A stretch of DNA of 64,000 nt, taken from Oidiodendron maius Zn. Lineage: Eukaryota; Ascomycota; Leotiomycetes; Myxotrichaceae. The translations under genes were made by a program, and so were the position numbers. Below are positions 44,301-53,813 of the stretch, piece after piece (the stretch's first letter is position 1; each line of letters begins with the position of its first letter). The stretch spans positions 1,674,001 to 1,738,000 of the forward strand of contig KN832870.1 of assembly GCA_000827325.1 (NCBI GenBank), read 5' to 3'. The notes under the pieces are model-generated. The model did not search any database, was not told where the DNA came from, and was given only the letters and a program-made list of their open reading frames with translations.

Positions 44301-45691
44301 GACGCATGGCTGCTCAACTTAAGTGGGGTCGGATGGAGATTTGGCGCTTGAAATGCCACCGAGACATTCTCTTACTAGATTTGAACGATGAGAAAGGCAC
44401 CGAAGGTGTTTCTCTGCGCGGTGAAGTGGGCAATGACGTGGGCTCAGATCGGGCTACTATTACTCGTCTAAACTCGAGAGCGAGTGCCGTGCCTCATCCA
44501 AGCCCACGCTCCCCGCCCACGGCCACGAGTACTCGGCCCTCGACTTCCACCTATTCAACGCCTCAATTAGAGAAGGAGCACGGACTGGAGGATATTTTCC
44601 AGTCCCCGCCTCTATCCGGATCGTCCAGCTTCCATAGATCCCAGGCATCCTGGGAGCTTCCTCCTTTGAACTTCGATACTCGGGTGGATAGGGGACCCCG
44701 GAAGACATCATTTTCTAGCATACTTCACTCGAGCCCCAAGCTGGCGCCGGCTACACCTCGACTAGGTACACAATCTGACACGGCATCCGAGACGCAGCGC
44801 CCGTCCTCACGCAGCCATGTGGATGCTGCCGAGCACGCGGTCTTAGAGGAAGCTGGCCTCATCGAGGTTGACAGAGGGCAGGATAGAAGACCTAGTGTTC
44901 ATCCTGAAATCGATGAAGGTAGAGACAAGCTTGTCGAGAAGGATAAACTAGAGCGGGGCAAGATCCGACGCAGCCTCCACCGAACCCTTCGCGACACTCA
45001 TGTGCCCAGCCACTCTCGAAGCCGCAAAGGGAAGGAAACTTCACCTAGCATCGGTGTGTCTGACGAAGGGGCTACTGAAGACGTCCTATCTCGTGGTACT
45101 GGCAGTTTTGTTGTCCACGGCAAGAAGGCATCTGTCATCACATTCGGATCAGAGCTACAAAATCTGTCGCCAGAGGAGCGACTACGTATTCGTAAGCAAG
45201 CTCGCACTGACGAGGCAGGCACACTCTCGCCACCCCCGATGGACGACGACTACCGCTCTGCGCTAGCGGATCCTACCAACTTCCGAGAACGCCATGGCTC
45301 TGCTGCAACAGCCAGCACGGCAACGGGCTTGAGCATCCTGGATCTGGATAGAAGAGTATTTTCTCAGAATTTGACTGTGCCAGTTTTTGGCAATTCAGAT
45401 GGCGAGGATAGCGAGGCCGCTATCAGTGTTTCCGAGGGCAGGCATACACCTCTCCTCTCGCCCGTCAAGGATGCAGACGAGAATGACATTGAAGATGAGG
45501 ACAGCAGGCTAGACGGAGTCCCTAAGCAAGCGACAATCTATACCCCGGAGGAGAATACCACACCAGTCAATGCCACGTTTGACGAAAGTATGACTGGTAG
45601 TCCCGAGCGGGAGGAAACGACAGAGCCCGAGTACGACACCGTGTCCACGCGGATGGCAAGCCCTCCACCCCAGACGGCAGTCGGTGCTTGA
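41330..45691 (+). CDS. Sec7-PH domain Arf guanine-nucleotide exchange factor (SYT1/EFA6 type)
   Basis: Two exons (41330-41705, 41763-45691) around a 57 bp intron; 1434 residues. Sec7 proteins load GTP on Arf GTPases to control vesicle and membrane traffic. The first 450 residues are disordered, Ser/Thr/Arg-rich. The Sec7 domain (about 463-625) has the catalytic glutamic finger in ELPKETQHIDR and motif 2 in YFIAFSLLILHTDVFNKN. A PH domain follows at about 725-864 (KVGLLWRKDA...QEWGAILTG...NDWLAKLNYAAAF), then a coiled coil (910-1004) and a long disordered acidic tail. Sec7-PH-coiled-coil order matches EFA6 and yeast Syt1. The intron is divisible by three and stop-free, so a retained form would add 19 residues. 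Confidence 0.92.
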   Translation: MPAMTGLLRRKGGLPSDPDTRRHTLYAVNSASSPALPHGRASEQIPRRADFLSPSTAAGGAPVITRTSADNLTRLEEHAGSPVKEESTNTKPRRFSMIRSRHASDSHLSTRARLQAQADAPALPHRMCPYCPELSEFTLTIIFLAPAIVTTAPTMDINQPQLTKKRSRVRLPGRKKNPADEQGSDVSQAANNEKKLRRLTMSSTTPSGDKSRVTFDEPQRPATQAGNPPAYGDEGSSTLALPVNRLSESSRSDASSGEHGVYATTTTTTHTIHTTTTFFRLPRRKKTPASLFDLSHLPQKSNSPDPQSLAPPVPPLNTSLRTLGAESPAVQALRKDNLEGQEFLSPLASPSRTSPAKSSAPVPLLRHGSSASTSSSPRASKVGLRGRSSTLSSLRNVPSEEPLSTPTLTSARTSTSTSRKSLGDLFGISNRLRQISEPSFPRYGSGPATPASSTSKNNSIQLSREPIVLPERYEDDTPAKYLVRLEEAVSRGVVASVLCKGNDPFSQAVLRSYMRGFGFFGDPMDMAIRKLLMEVELPKETQHIDRCLQGFANRYHECNPGIYASPDQAYFIAFSLLILHTDVFNKNNKHKMQKTDYLKNTRGEGIFDEILECFYDNISYTPFIHVEDDLDINGERIIPHKAKKKSKFPLANVDPTKRPSKEPVDPYTLIIDSKLDTLRPNLKDVMELEEHYSYLGTATSLNLENLQKTFFRTGILQIISARSRPDAFMSEQTVVNPEEAGPGIVDIKITKVGLLWRKDAKKKKTRSPWQEWGAILTGAQLYFFRNTAWVKNLMHQLESHIKQGHDGIPVTFKPPLDQFKPDALMSTDNSVALLDSTYKKHKHAFVFVRHGGFEETLLADNEDEMNDWLAKLNYAAAFRTSGVRMRGVVGGHYEGQRSRGIRRLDSNSGSAKSVHTPTGDVTIVSGKIDTKMAQDILAARREIMLQKITEAEEKLAIAQRQLDIQLRNARHLQILAPIQVKTREHLVLAAGRMAAQLKWGRMEIWRLKCHRDILLLDLNDEKGTEGVSLRGEVGNDVGSDRATITRLNSRASAVPHPSPRSPPTATSTRPSTSTYSTPQLEKEHGLEDIFQSPPLSGSSSFHRSQASWELPPLNFDTRVDRGPRKTSFSSILHSSPKLAPATPRLGTQSDTASETQRPSSRSHVDAAEHAVLEEAGLIEVDRGQDRRPSVHPEIDEGRDKLVEKDKLERGKIRRSLHRTLRDTHVPSHSRSRKGKETSPSIGVSDEGATEDVLSRGTGSFVVHGKKASVITFGSELQNLSPEERLRIRKQARTDEAGTLSPPPMDDDYRSALADPTNFRERHGSAATASTATGLSILDLDRRVFSQNLTVPVFGNSDGEDSEAAISVSEGRHTPLLSPVKDADENDIEDEDSRLDGVPKQATIYTPEENTTPVNATFDESMTGSPEREETTEPEYDTVSTRMASPPPQTAVGA

Positions 45692-46330
45692 GGCATCGTA
45701 TACGTGCAGAGATTTACATCTGAATGAAATGAAAACGTGTTGATTCGGCATCAGATTGTACAGGCGTATCCGAGCATAGGATACTTTTGTTTTCTCAATT
45801 TAATGTGTATACTACAAAGAAATCAGAGGTATCAGCAGAGCTGGTCATGCGGCGTGGCGTTTTGCTTTTTCACGCGGGAGGATGGTGAATTGGACAGGAA
45901 CGGTGTGAAATGATATATTTGGTAGATCCTGAGCGAACAAGTCGGCAAAGCGTGTGTGTCTCTGTTTCTTCAATACGCAAATTTCTTTTATTTTCTATTA
46001 AAGGATTGGTACTATATGGAACCTCATGGACACGGGGCATGAACTAAAAAGGGGCATGGTAAATGGGACGGGGGGTTAAGGGGTATGGACATTGGGGCTC
46101 CCTGCGAGTGGCCTCGTTTGCTGCATAGATAGCTAGCTGGGCGTGAGGTGTGCAATAAGCCATTCATTGCTGATTCTTTTGATTCTCATGTGTCTGTCAA
46201 CACAACCTTCATTCTGCTCATCCCTATTTTCCTTTCATAGTATCTATATGTAATCCGCCTAGCCTAGTCTACCCCTTTCCTCCATCCCACAAGATCCGTT
46301 ATGGCATAGGTGAACAAAATTTCTATTTCC
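45692..46330. other. Convergent 3' intergenic region
   Basis: 639 bp between the stops of the Sec7 gene (+) and SRP72 (-); presumed 3' UTRs, no gene. Confidence 0.55.
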
Positions 46331-48373
46331 TTATTTCTTTCCCTTCTTCTTCTTCTTTCCTCCTCCACCACCTCCACCTCCGCCACCACTCGCACCACCC
46401 GCCTTCTCAACCTTGACACTCCCCGCCCCGCCCGCAAGTTCCAGACTCTCCTCCTCTTTCACTATCCCGCCCTGCGTGAGATCCGCCGCCTTCCTCCTCG
46501 CCTTCTTACCCTTCGGCCGATAACTGCTACGATCCCTCAGCGGTAGCCAGCGCTCCGGATCCATGACTTTGCCCTCAACGAAATCCTTCGGCATGCGCGA
46601 GGAAGGGATCTTACGCTTCTTTGTCGCAGGTTTGGTGGCATCTTTCTCTTTATCTTTCTCATCAACCGCGGGGCGTTTCTTCGTCGTGACTTTTCGAGGA
46701 GCCAGGGATGGGATCCCGGCGGCTAGGAGCGCGGAGGCGTCGATCTCGGATATCAGTTTCTCAACCGGTGTGAGCTTGTCCAGATCAGAAGACACGCGCG
46801 CAGGATCGGAAGCTGCGTAGGAGGCGACTTGTCCTGCGATGGCAGTGCGGTCGTTGGGATCCTGGGCGCGCAGTGCAGTGAAGATTTCTCCTGCAGTGGA
46901 GAGATCGTCTGGGTGGGAGGACTCGAGGAGGGAAGATCCCGCAGCGCGAAGGAGGGCGTGCGGGGCGCTTGGCTTGCCGCGCCAGTGCGAGGCGGCTTTG
47001 GCGAGTTCGGCGCGGATGGGGATCTTGCGGCCGGAGAGGTGGTAGAGGGAGACGGCGAGGGCGACGAGGCCTGGGGCGAAGCGGACGTCGAGGTCTGCTG
47101 GGGTGGCGGATTCTTCGAGGTGCTTGAAGAAGGACTCGAGGAGGGTGATAGCGGGGCCGGGCTTGTTGAGCCGGATGTAGAGCTGGGTGATGGTCAGGAG
47201 GAGGCCGACGTCCTTGGGGCGCTTTTCAAAGACGGGGAGGATATGCTTGAGGCTGGCTTTTTCTGTCTCATCATGCGCGTGGGCTGCTGCGTTGATGACG
47301 GAGAGGGTCGTGATGTAAGGGGATATTGTGGGAGATGGGCTTTTGGTAATGATGGGTAAGGTCGAGTGGGCGACTCCTTCGTACTTCAATGACTGGATGT
47401 CAATAGTGTATCTGTTTCGTCGTAGTATGTTTGTTTGATGCTCAAAGTGTTTCTCCATCGGGGACAGTTTTGGGACGGAATCAAAGATGCGCTCCGTTAT
47501 GAAGGGGTTGTCGTCCTTGGAAGAGGCTGCAAGAGCATTATTCTGTGCTATTACTCTTGTGGGTGGTTCAGGGACACTGTACTGATTAGCAACCGTGAAA
47601 AGGGGGTGGTTCCTGACATACTCTGCAATATTGATCATCTTCTGCAGCGTCTCGGCCTCCTTCAGTTTGCCTAGTTTCGTGAAGACATATGCCTGCTGCA
47701 CCATTATGGGCAACACCTCCGCCCTCTTCTCCTCATCAGTCAACTCATCCAATGCCTCACACAAATCCCTTGCCCTCTTGAGCAAGATGCTTCCTGCACT
47801 CAGCTCTCCCCGCGCAATGCATCCGCAGGCGGCATTGTAGGACGTCTCAAAAGCCTCCAGGTCTTCTCTCCCAGGCTTCTTCCTGCTCTGCTCAACTCTG
47901 TCCCCATTCCCTTGCCATTCCAACTGCACATCCACTGCGGAACTGTTAATCCGCAGGTCGTTCTCTTCCCCCTCGATGGGTGCCGTCTGCGCACTCAATT
48001 CCTTGTAGATGCGCGCGGCGTCCTCGAACCTCTCCGCGCGATAGGCAACCTGCGCGGCAACATGCCTCAAGCCTCTTACCTCCTGTCCGTGCGCCAGCTT
48101 CTCGGCCTCCACGAGCTTTCCCGTCTTGTACAGGGCATAGGCCTTCTCGAGCACACAGCGCTCGGCCAGCGCGTCCCCCCCATCGTCGAGGGCGCGCAGG
48201 GCGTCGTCGAAGCGGTCGAGTTTGAGGAGGGCGACGACGCGGGTATGCAGGGCGTCGGGATTATTTTTAGACGTTTTTAGCACGGCATTGGCAGCTTTGA
48301 GGACCTCGTCGTGGTCGTCGATGGAGGTGCTACGCAAGAGGGAGGAGAGGGTCGCGGTGGGGTTGGCGGCCAT
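46331..48373 (-). CDS. SRP72: Signal recognition particle subunit SRP72
   Basis: Single exon, 680 residues. SRP72 binds SRP68 and 7S RNA in the cytosolic particle that targets secretory ribosomes to the ER. TPR-like helical repeats run from the N-terminus (EVLKAANAVLKTSKNNPDAL, FDDALRAL, LVEAEKLA) to about residue 530. The conserved RNA-binding segment is near 600-640: PERWLPLRDRSSYRPKGKK followed by ARRK. The end is a Gly run and then a Lys run (GGGKKKKKGKK), encoded by a purine-biased low-complexity stretch at 46335-46390. Divergent from stuA. A second SRP-pathway gene (receptor beta) lies 24 kb to the left, probably by coincidence. Confidence 0.94.
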   Translation of the reverse strand: MAANPTATLSSLLRSTSIDDHDEVLKAANAVLKTSKNNPDALHTRVVALLKLDRFDDALRALDDGGDALAERCVLEKAYALYKTGKLVEAEKLAHGQEVRGLRHVAAQVAYRAERFEDAARIYKELSAQTAPIEGEENDLRINSSAVDVQLEWQGNGDRVEQSRKKPGREDLEAFETSYNAACGCIARGELSAGSILLKRARDLCEALDELTDEEKRAEVLPIMVQQAYVFTKLGKLKEAETLQKMINIAEYVRNHPLFTVANQYSVPEPPTRVIAQNNALAASSKDDNPFITERIFDSVPKLSPMEKHFEHQTNILRRNRYTIDIQSLKYEGVAHSTLPIITKSPSPTISPYITTLSVINAAAHAHDETEKASLKHILPVFEKRPKDVGLLLTITQLYIRLNKPGPAITLLESFFKHLEESATPADLDVRFAPGLVALAVSLYHLSGRKIPIRAELAKAASHWRGKPSAPHALLRAAGSSLLESSHPDDLSTAGEIFTALRAQDPNDRTAIAGQVASYAASDPARVSSDLDKLTPVEKLISEIDASALLAAGIPSLAPRKVTTKKRPAVDEKDKEKDATKPATKKRKIPSSRMPKDFVEGKVMDPERWLPLRDRSSYRPKGKKARRKAADLTQGGIVKEEESLELAGGAGSVKVEKAGGASGGGGGGGGGGKKKKKGKK

Positions 48374-49247
48374 GGCGGGCAGCCCGTGGGCGCAGGAGGG
48401 ACGATCCGAAGGGGTTACTATGATGACGAGGTTGCCATGCGTCCGGATACGACGTTGCAGGACTCCAGAAGGTACGGAGGTGGGAGAGTTGATATATTTT
48501 TTGGTCGAGGAATTTTTGAGTACGGGCGTTGGTGGGGTTTACCTTTGGTGAAAAAGCCCAAGACTGTGGGGGACATCGCTTGCCACAGTCACACTTTACA
48601 GTCGGCCGGTAGCGGGGTACCGTCCATGGCTGTCCACCAGAAGTATATCCTCATTTCCGCTCTGGGGTCGAAAGCCGCCGGCACCCATGGCTAGTAGCAC
48701 GGGAACTCACAGACGCCCAGAAACACACACCGGGTTTAATATATATAAATATAGAATCCAGAGAGATGTACGCTCGGTATCAGAAGGGATCGCGCCTAAG
48801 AGGGGATAGCAGCGCCCATTCCACCAATCAAGACGCGCGCCGGACAAGGCTGCGAGGCGCCTTCCCGCATTGGGCGACGGGGATTTCTATTCTTAATCTC
48901 AGCTCCTCAGCTCTTCTCCCCTCTCCCATCAACCACCATATCAAGCACCCAACCATCGATTATCCTGTTCCACTGAGAATTATCATTGCCATTAACATTA
49001 CTTCTCTATCTCTTTCTCCCTCCCTCTCTTATCCTCTTCCATTTCATCTCTGAATTCATCTCTGATCCCATCTCTCGTCCATTCCCAATTGCATTTCCCC
49101 ACACCAGCGAGGGGTCGGCGCGCTCTCGCTCGCTATCAATTTTGCCGCGGCTCCCATCACCACCAGCCATCGACACAGCTAAAAATACACTCCTGCCCGA
49201 TTTCTCACGCGGATCTGCTCTTGGCATCTTCACACCCGCCCCTCATA
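48374..49247. promoter_or_regulatory. Divergent region and long leader of stuA
   Basis: 874 bp. A TATA-like ATATATAAATATAG is at 48740-48753. From about 48890 the plus strand is strongly pyrimidine-rich (CTC/CTT runs), as in fungal leaders, so stuA probably has a leader of several hundred bases. A 95-codon ATG frame (48766-49053) would be a candidate upstream ORF if the transcript starts before it. Confidence 0.5.
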
Positions 49248-50359
49248 ATGGACCAGAGTTATCCTCCTCCTGCCCACCTCCCTCCCTCTGCCACGCTGCC
49301 ACCCCCAATGCATTACTCTCGACATCCGCCCACGCAGTTCCCTCTCCCGGATGCCGCCACCCGCCCACTCTTCGATGCCCAGGCACCGCAGCAGCATCAA
49401 CAGCATCAACAACCACCACACCCACAGCAGCAGCCGCAATCGTCGCAACAGTCATATTCTCCCCATCCACAGCAATTACCCTACGCCCAACCTCCCTATC
49501 AGAATGGTATGCCCTACGCCCATCCCCAGAGCCCGCAATACCCTCCCGGCCAGCCCATACAGCTGCCGCCCATGTCCACCGCGTTGGTGCAGCCATACCA
49601 AGTCCCCCACGTCATGGACACCACGGGGCAGGTCCCTCCGCCGGGCATGCGACCACGACTCACCACGAGCATATTCGAGGAGGAGGGCAGCCTGTGCTTC
49701 CAGGTCGACGTCAACGGCATCTGTGTGGCCCGACGTGAAGGTATGTACTCTCGCTAAAAAGAGGAAGGCATTGTACTGTCCCTACGACCTGAGATATCCT
49801 AACACATCTCAGACAATCATATGATCAATGGCACGAAGCTGCTCAACGTTGCCCAGATGACTCGGGGCCGCCGGGACGGCATTCTCAAGGCGGAGAAGCA
49901 GAAGGCCGTGGTGAAGATCGGGCCGATGCACCTGAAAGGCGTTTGGTAAGGCTGCTGTTGTTTTCTCTTTTCTCCTTTGGCAGACAACAGAAACATACAG
50001 ACATGAATACCTACATCAGGGAGAAATTTATCTCGCTTGAAACATGAGTTAAACTGACATCCCACAGGATCCCTTTCGAGCGCGCCCTTGCCCTCGCCAA
50101 CCAGGAGCAGATCACCGAGCGCCTCTATCCGCTCTTCGTCCACCAAATCGATTCGCTGCTGTACCACCCCGCCAACGCCGCCCGCCCAGTCCCCCTCCCC
50201 GGCGCGTACCCCGAGGAGCAGCGCATGAGCCCACTGCAGGTCCAGTCGCCGCTGCAGGCCCACGCGCAGCCTCATATGTCGCCACCGGCACAAGCACAAC
50301 CGCCGCACGGGAATGCACAGACGCAGCAAGCGGATGATGATAGACGACCGCGTCTTTAG
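49248..50359 (+). CDS. stuA: APSES transcription factor StuA (short form)
   Basis: Three exons (49248-49740, 49813-49945, 50068-50359); 305 residues. StuA controls conidiophore and multicellular development. The N-terminal 130 residues are Pro/Gln-rich. The APSES DNA-binding domain (about 134-241) is complete: [59 protein letters not shown] and YPLFVHQID, with introns at positions that interrupt REDN and GVWI. After the domain only 60 residues remain, ending [10 protein letters not shown]. Well-studied StuA proteins run to about 600 residues with a basic C-terminal nuclear signal, which is absent here. No further exon could be found in the next 700 bp. Confidence 0.93.
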
Positions 50360-51074
50360 CAGAGTCGAAATTAAGAAATTGAGAAGTCGTCGAGCCATTT
50401 TTGCACCACAGCATTCTCCAGTGGATAATGTCTTCATGCAGCGGCGGGAGGTGCGATTGCGATATATGTGTAGGAGTTAAATGATCATCTGAGGTCTGAT
50501 TTATATTTATATCTTTCTTATTTCTTCTTTTGTGTAGATACCATGGTTGGCAGGCGTGTAACTTTTAGTCTGCTTTCACATTTCTCTCCCTTCATTGTTT
50601 CCAGGGGCAAAAGGAAGGGGAATGAGAAATATTTGAGCGTTTGAGAGTGGAAAAACAAATGAAATGTGCCTCAGATACCACTGCATGCGCATGCATGCAA
50701 GCAATTTTGTCCTTCACAAGCGCTGCATCCGCTGCTTAATGTATATCAAAACTTGGTTCATTGCAAATTTGAGTAATTCTGAAGTAGAATCGAAACTCAA
50801 TTCTGGCTGTTATGAATGCATTTACCCCTTGTGCTTCTCACGCCTCGCCCAGCCTAGGCAGTGGTGCCTAATGTATGATCTAATGTACAGTACAAGTCCT
50901 TGCTGCGAGCAAGCAAGAGGAATACTGCCCTGCCCCCCGTCCCATTAATGCTATTTGCCTTTCACTTCTCATGTCCTGCCCCACGCGCCTGCTAATAAGC
51001 TGTCATTCTGAAATACAACCATGAAGAGAAAGGTTCCAGTATTAAAGAAGTATACAGTGGTATTTGTTCAACCA
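50360..51074. other. Convergent 3' intergenic region
   Basis: 715 bp between stuA and the BTB gene; AT-rich, containing alternating GCATGCATGC at 50687-50699. No coding continuation of stuA was found. Confidence 0.55.
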
Positions 51075-52097
51075 CTAGATCCCTCTCAGTCGTTTCCGAG
51101 AAGTCGCCGGCGTGCTATGCGTCGATGATGGATGCAACTTATCATTCTTCTCCCTTTTAAGCTTCTCATCCAACACACGCGCTGTACCTAATTAGCCTCC
51201 GCTCTCTTCCCTAAGAAATACCCCACAGCCAACTCCATCCGCCAATCTCCCCAAAAGAAAAATTACGAGAACTTACTCAGCACATCATACCCGAACTGCG
51301 GGAACTCCAAACACATCTGCCTGAACTCATCCTCCGCCTCGGCGCGCAGTGTATGGCTCCTGGTAGCCCAGAAATTCACCACCGGCGCCCGGATTGCTGT
51401 GTCGTCCTTCTGCGTATGCGCATACACGTATCGCGCATATGCGATCTCGCCCTTGGCCGTCGAATTGACGCAATGGATCTTCGACGAAGCCAGCGATTTC
51501 AAGCCCGGCAGGCCTAGCGTCTCGGCCAGCGTGTATACGCGGGCGTGCTTCAAGAGCTGGTCGCCCGTCTCGTCGACCTCCGGCGTGGCCGCATCGTGCT
51601 CCAGATCTCGCGTCCCGGGGATCTTGTGCGGGAAGTAGTCACCCGTATATAGGAATTCGAGGAAGCAGCCAACAGCGTCGAGATCTTTGTCTATCAGGTC
51701 GATTCTGCGTTCCTGTGCGGAGAGAGAGAAAAAGTTAGCGCGGGAAAGGTGAGAAGAGAATGATACACACAGCGAGATCATGGCTGAATTGGGCGCAGGT
51801 TTCTGCGAACCAAGGACTTTGAGTGAGGAGAGCTTCGTGTGCGGTTAATAGAGCCTGGTCCTCGCCATGGCCGACGACAAGAGTGACAATGGGACTTTTG
51901 AGATACTCGACGTACTCGACGCGCGAGGGCATATCTTCTGCTGGTCCTTCTGGGAATGGTAGGGGATTCTGGTCATTTTCGTCATGTTGCGCTGCGCTGG
52001 GAATTTCGACGGCGACTTCTAAGCTGGACATATCGACATCCTGTTGCGCCGGAGGGTCGTCTAGCGAGAACAGTTCTGAGTAGTCGGCCTCGGCCAT
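51075..52097 (-). CDS. BTB/POZ domain protein
   Basis: Three exons (52097-51771, 51712-51277, 51187-51075); 291 residues. BTB domains dimerise and often act as Cul3 ubiquitin-ligase adaptors or in transcription complexes; this fungal subgroup has no assigned role. An acidic N-terminus is followed by VTLVVGHGEDQALLTAHEALLTQSPWF (BTB start, about 69) and RRIDLIDKDLDAVGCFLEFLYTGDYF (BTB end), then a helical extension (HARVYTLAETLGLPGLKSLA). The third exon is seen by using the GTAAGT donor at 51276 and gives a basic tail (LDEKLKREKND, ending RKRLRGI); without it the frame stops five codons later. The basic tail resembles a nuclear signal. Confidence 0.85.
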
Positions 52098-52481
52098 AGG
52101 GTTCCCAGGTATTAATTGCCTATGGAAAGTGATAAAGATTAAAATTTTCCGTAGTAGAAGTAAGAGCGAAAGTGAAGTGAATTAGACCTTGTTGACAGAG
52201 CTCGAGCATGAGGGATTAGACAAGCTCCAGCCCCCCCCCCCAATTCTGTTCCTGGGGATATGTAGGGGTCTAGAGGCTAGGGGCCTTATGGTTCCGGCAC
52301 CAAAACCATCTTGAGTGGCAGCCTTTAGGCTCCAAGATAGTGAAACTACACGTCAAAACTTAAATCTCACCTCAACCTTATTTTGTCTTTAAATGGTTCC
52401 ATTTACGATGGTGTAGCAATCTATCTATGCTCAGTTGCATCTCAAGCTGAACGCTCTCCCGCCCGGCACATCCCACAATGC
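52098..52481. other. Intergenic with poly-C run
   Basis: 384 bp between two minus-strand genes, containing a run of about 11 C at 52231-52241. Holds the BTB promoter and the 3' end of the next gene; no gene seen. Confidence 0.5.
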
Positions 52482-53813
52482 CTAGGTCTTCAATCTGTCC
52501 CCCGTTGTGGGCACGGGTTTATCCAACCTCATGGCCCATAATAACCAATCCTCTAGCGGAAGGAACACCAGGAACACCTTGTTGCAAAAGAAAGCAATTA
52601 TGACCACGAAGAATGCTACGAAAGCATCGAGATAAAAGTGGTTCGCTGTCGCAACAATGGTTATCAGGATCCAAGATGGGTATACTATACCAGACAGAGC
52701 ATAAAACAGCGCCAAAGACTTGGATTTTCGCACCTCGCCACGCTCGAGCGTTCGCCTGCCACACCCAGAGTGATACAGTAGCGTGCAGCCGATGCAGAAA
52801 GCATAGCCAAAGTGCATCGAAGGCATGGCTGCCAGTGAATTGACATACTTCCCTTTCATCCAGACACTCTGGGCGTCATCATGACGAACACTGTCCAAAA
52901 ACCCGTACTCTTGAGGCAAGAGTCTAGGAGGCATGCATGGATAGCATATGAACATGACAAATGCTACGAAATTTGTCAGGGTCATCGTTCTTCTGACGAC
53001 TGCAAACGACGCGTGAGACGGAGCTGCATAGTACCACCAGCCAATGAACCTAAGAGGGTCAGAACATGGCTCAGACTTGTTTCCAAGCTCCGCACATCAA
53101 CATACCCAACAGTTCCAGGGATATGGATCAAGGCGTATGTCCGATTCAGGATCGTCAAGAACGTCTCGTGGCCATCCATAAACCAGCTTTGGAATTCAAC
53201 CTCCGATATGGGAAACAGAAAGCTCAGCCATGAAAATTGCTCAAACTCCAACACCGCCAAAGCATGATCCTGGGCCACGTCCCAGATCGGGGTCTTCGAG
53301 AAGACGGACTGCGCGAGGATACTCGTGCAGCGATAAAAAGCGTAAGTGATGATCCAATAAAACATCTCAATCAAGAAGGGGAATCGCTGCAGAAGTCTGC
53401 TGTGATAGTGGTTCGCAAATCGAGAAGTGCTTGGCGTGTAGAATGTTGCCCAGCAGCACCTCCTCTTCTTCGAGAGGTGCTTGCTCGTAGAGACAATATC
53501 GATACTGGAGTCTGTGTCCGAGCTATCTCTGGTTATGTTGTCGGAAGTTCGTGCATAGCCTGGCTCTACGTTCAGGAGTCCATATTCCCTTTTCGTTGTG
53601 TCGAAGATGCGGTATCCGCGCCTCCGGGAAACTATCATGGACCCGACGAGAATACACGCAACTATCTACCAAGAGTTAGTTCCCAATGGAGATAATATCA
53701 TTAGCAGCATAACTTACTACTGGCTCACCCCAGCCGGGCAGTTTCCACGCTGGCTGGCTATTCCATTGCGGCTCCTCATAGAATGATACCGCGAAATCCT
53801 CATTGGAAGCCAT
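52482..53813 (-). CDS. PAP2/AUR1-like multi-pass membrane protein
   Basis: Three exons (53813-53718, 53665-53106, 53049-52482); 407 residues. It belongs by motif to the PAP2_3/AUR1-like group of lipid phosphotransferases, which includes inositol phosphorylceramide synthase. About six membrane helices. The catalytic-type motifs are AMPSMHFGYAF (Ser-x-His) and ATANHFYLDAFVA (His...Asp), in the right order and both lumen-facing in the family. A cytosolic loop (about 60-110) is Ser/Asp/Arg-rich. The first exon encodes MASNEDFAVSFYEEPQWN and leads into the first helix (VACILVGSMIVS). It lacks enough likeness to call AUR1 itself; the lipid substrate is unknown. Confidence 0.82.

Noticed and set aside
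46829-47359. 176-codon plus-strand frame opposite SRP72
   Set aside because: Antisense shadow of a GC-rich coding exon; low-complexity Gly/Glu product and no motif.
21789-48373. SRP receptor beta and SRP72 as a functional cluster
   Set aside because: They are 24 kb apart with many unrelated genes between; linkage is probably chance.
48766-49053. 95-codon frame upstream of stuA
   Set aside because: Could be an upstream ORF but its product is low-complexity and it starts near the presumed TATA box; kept only as a note on the leader.
53237-53695. 152-codon plus frame opposite the PAP2-like gene
   Set aside because: Antisense to a well-supported exon with membrane and motif evidence on the minus strand.
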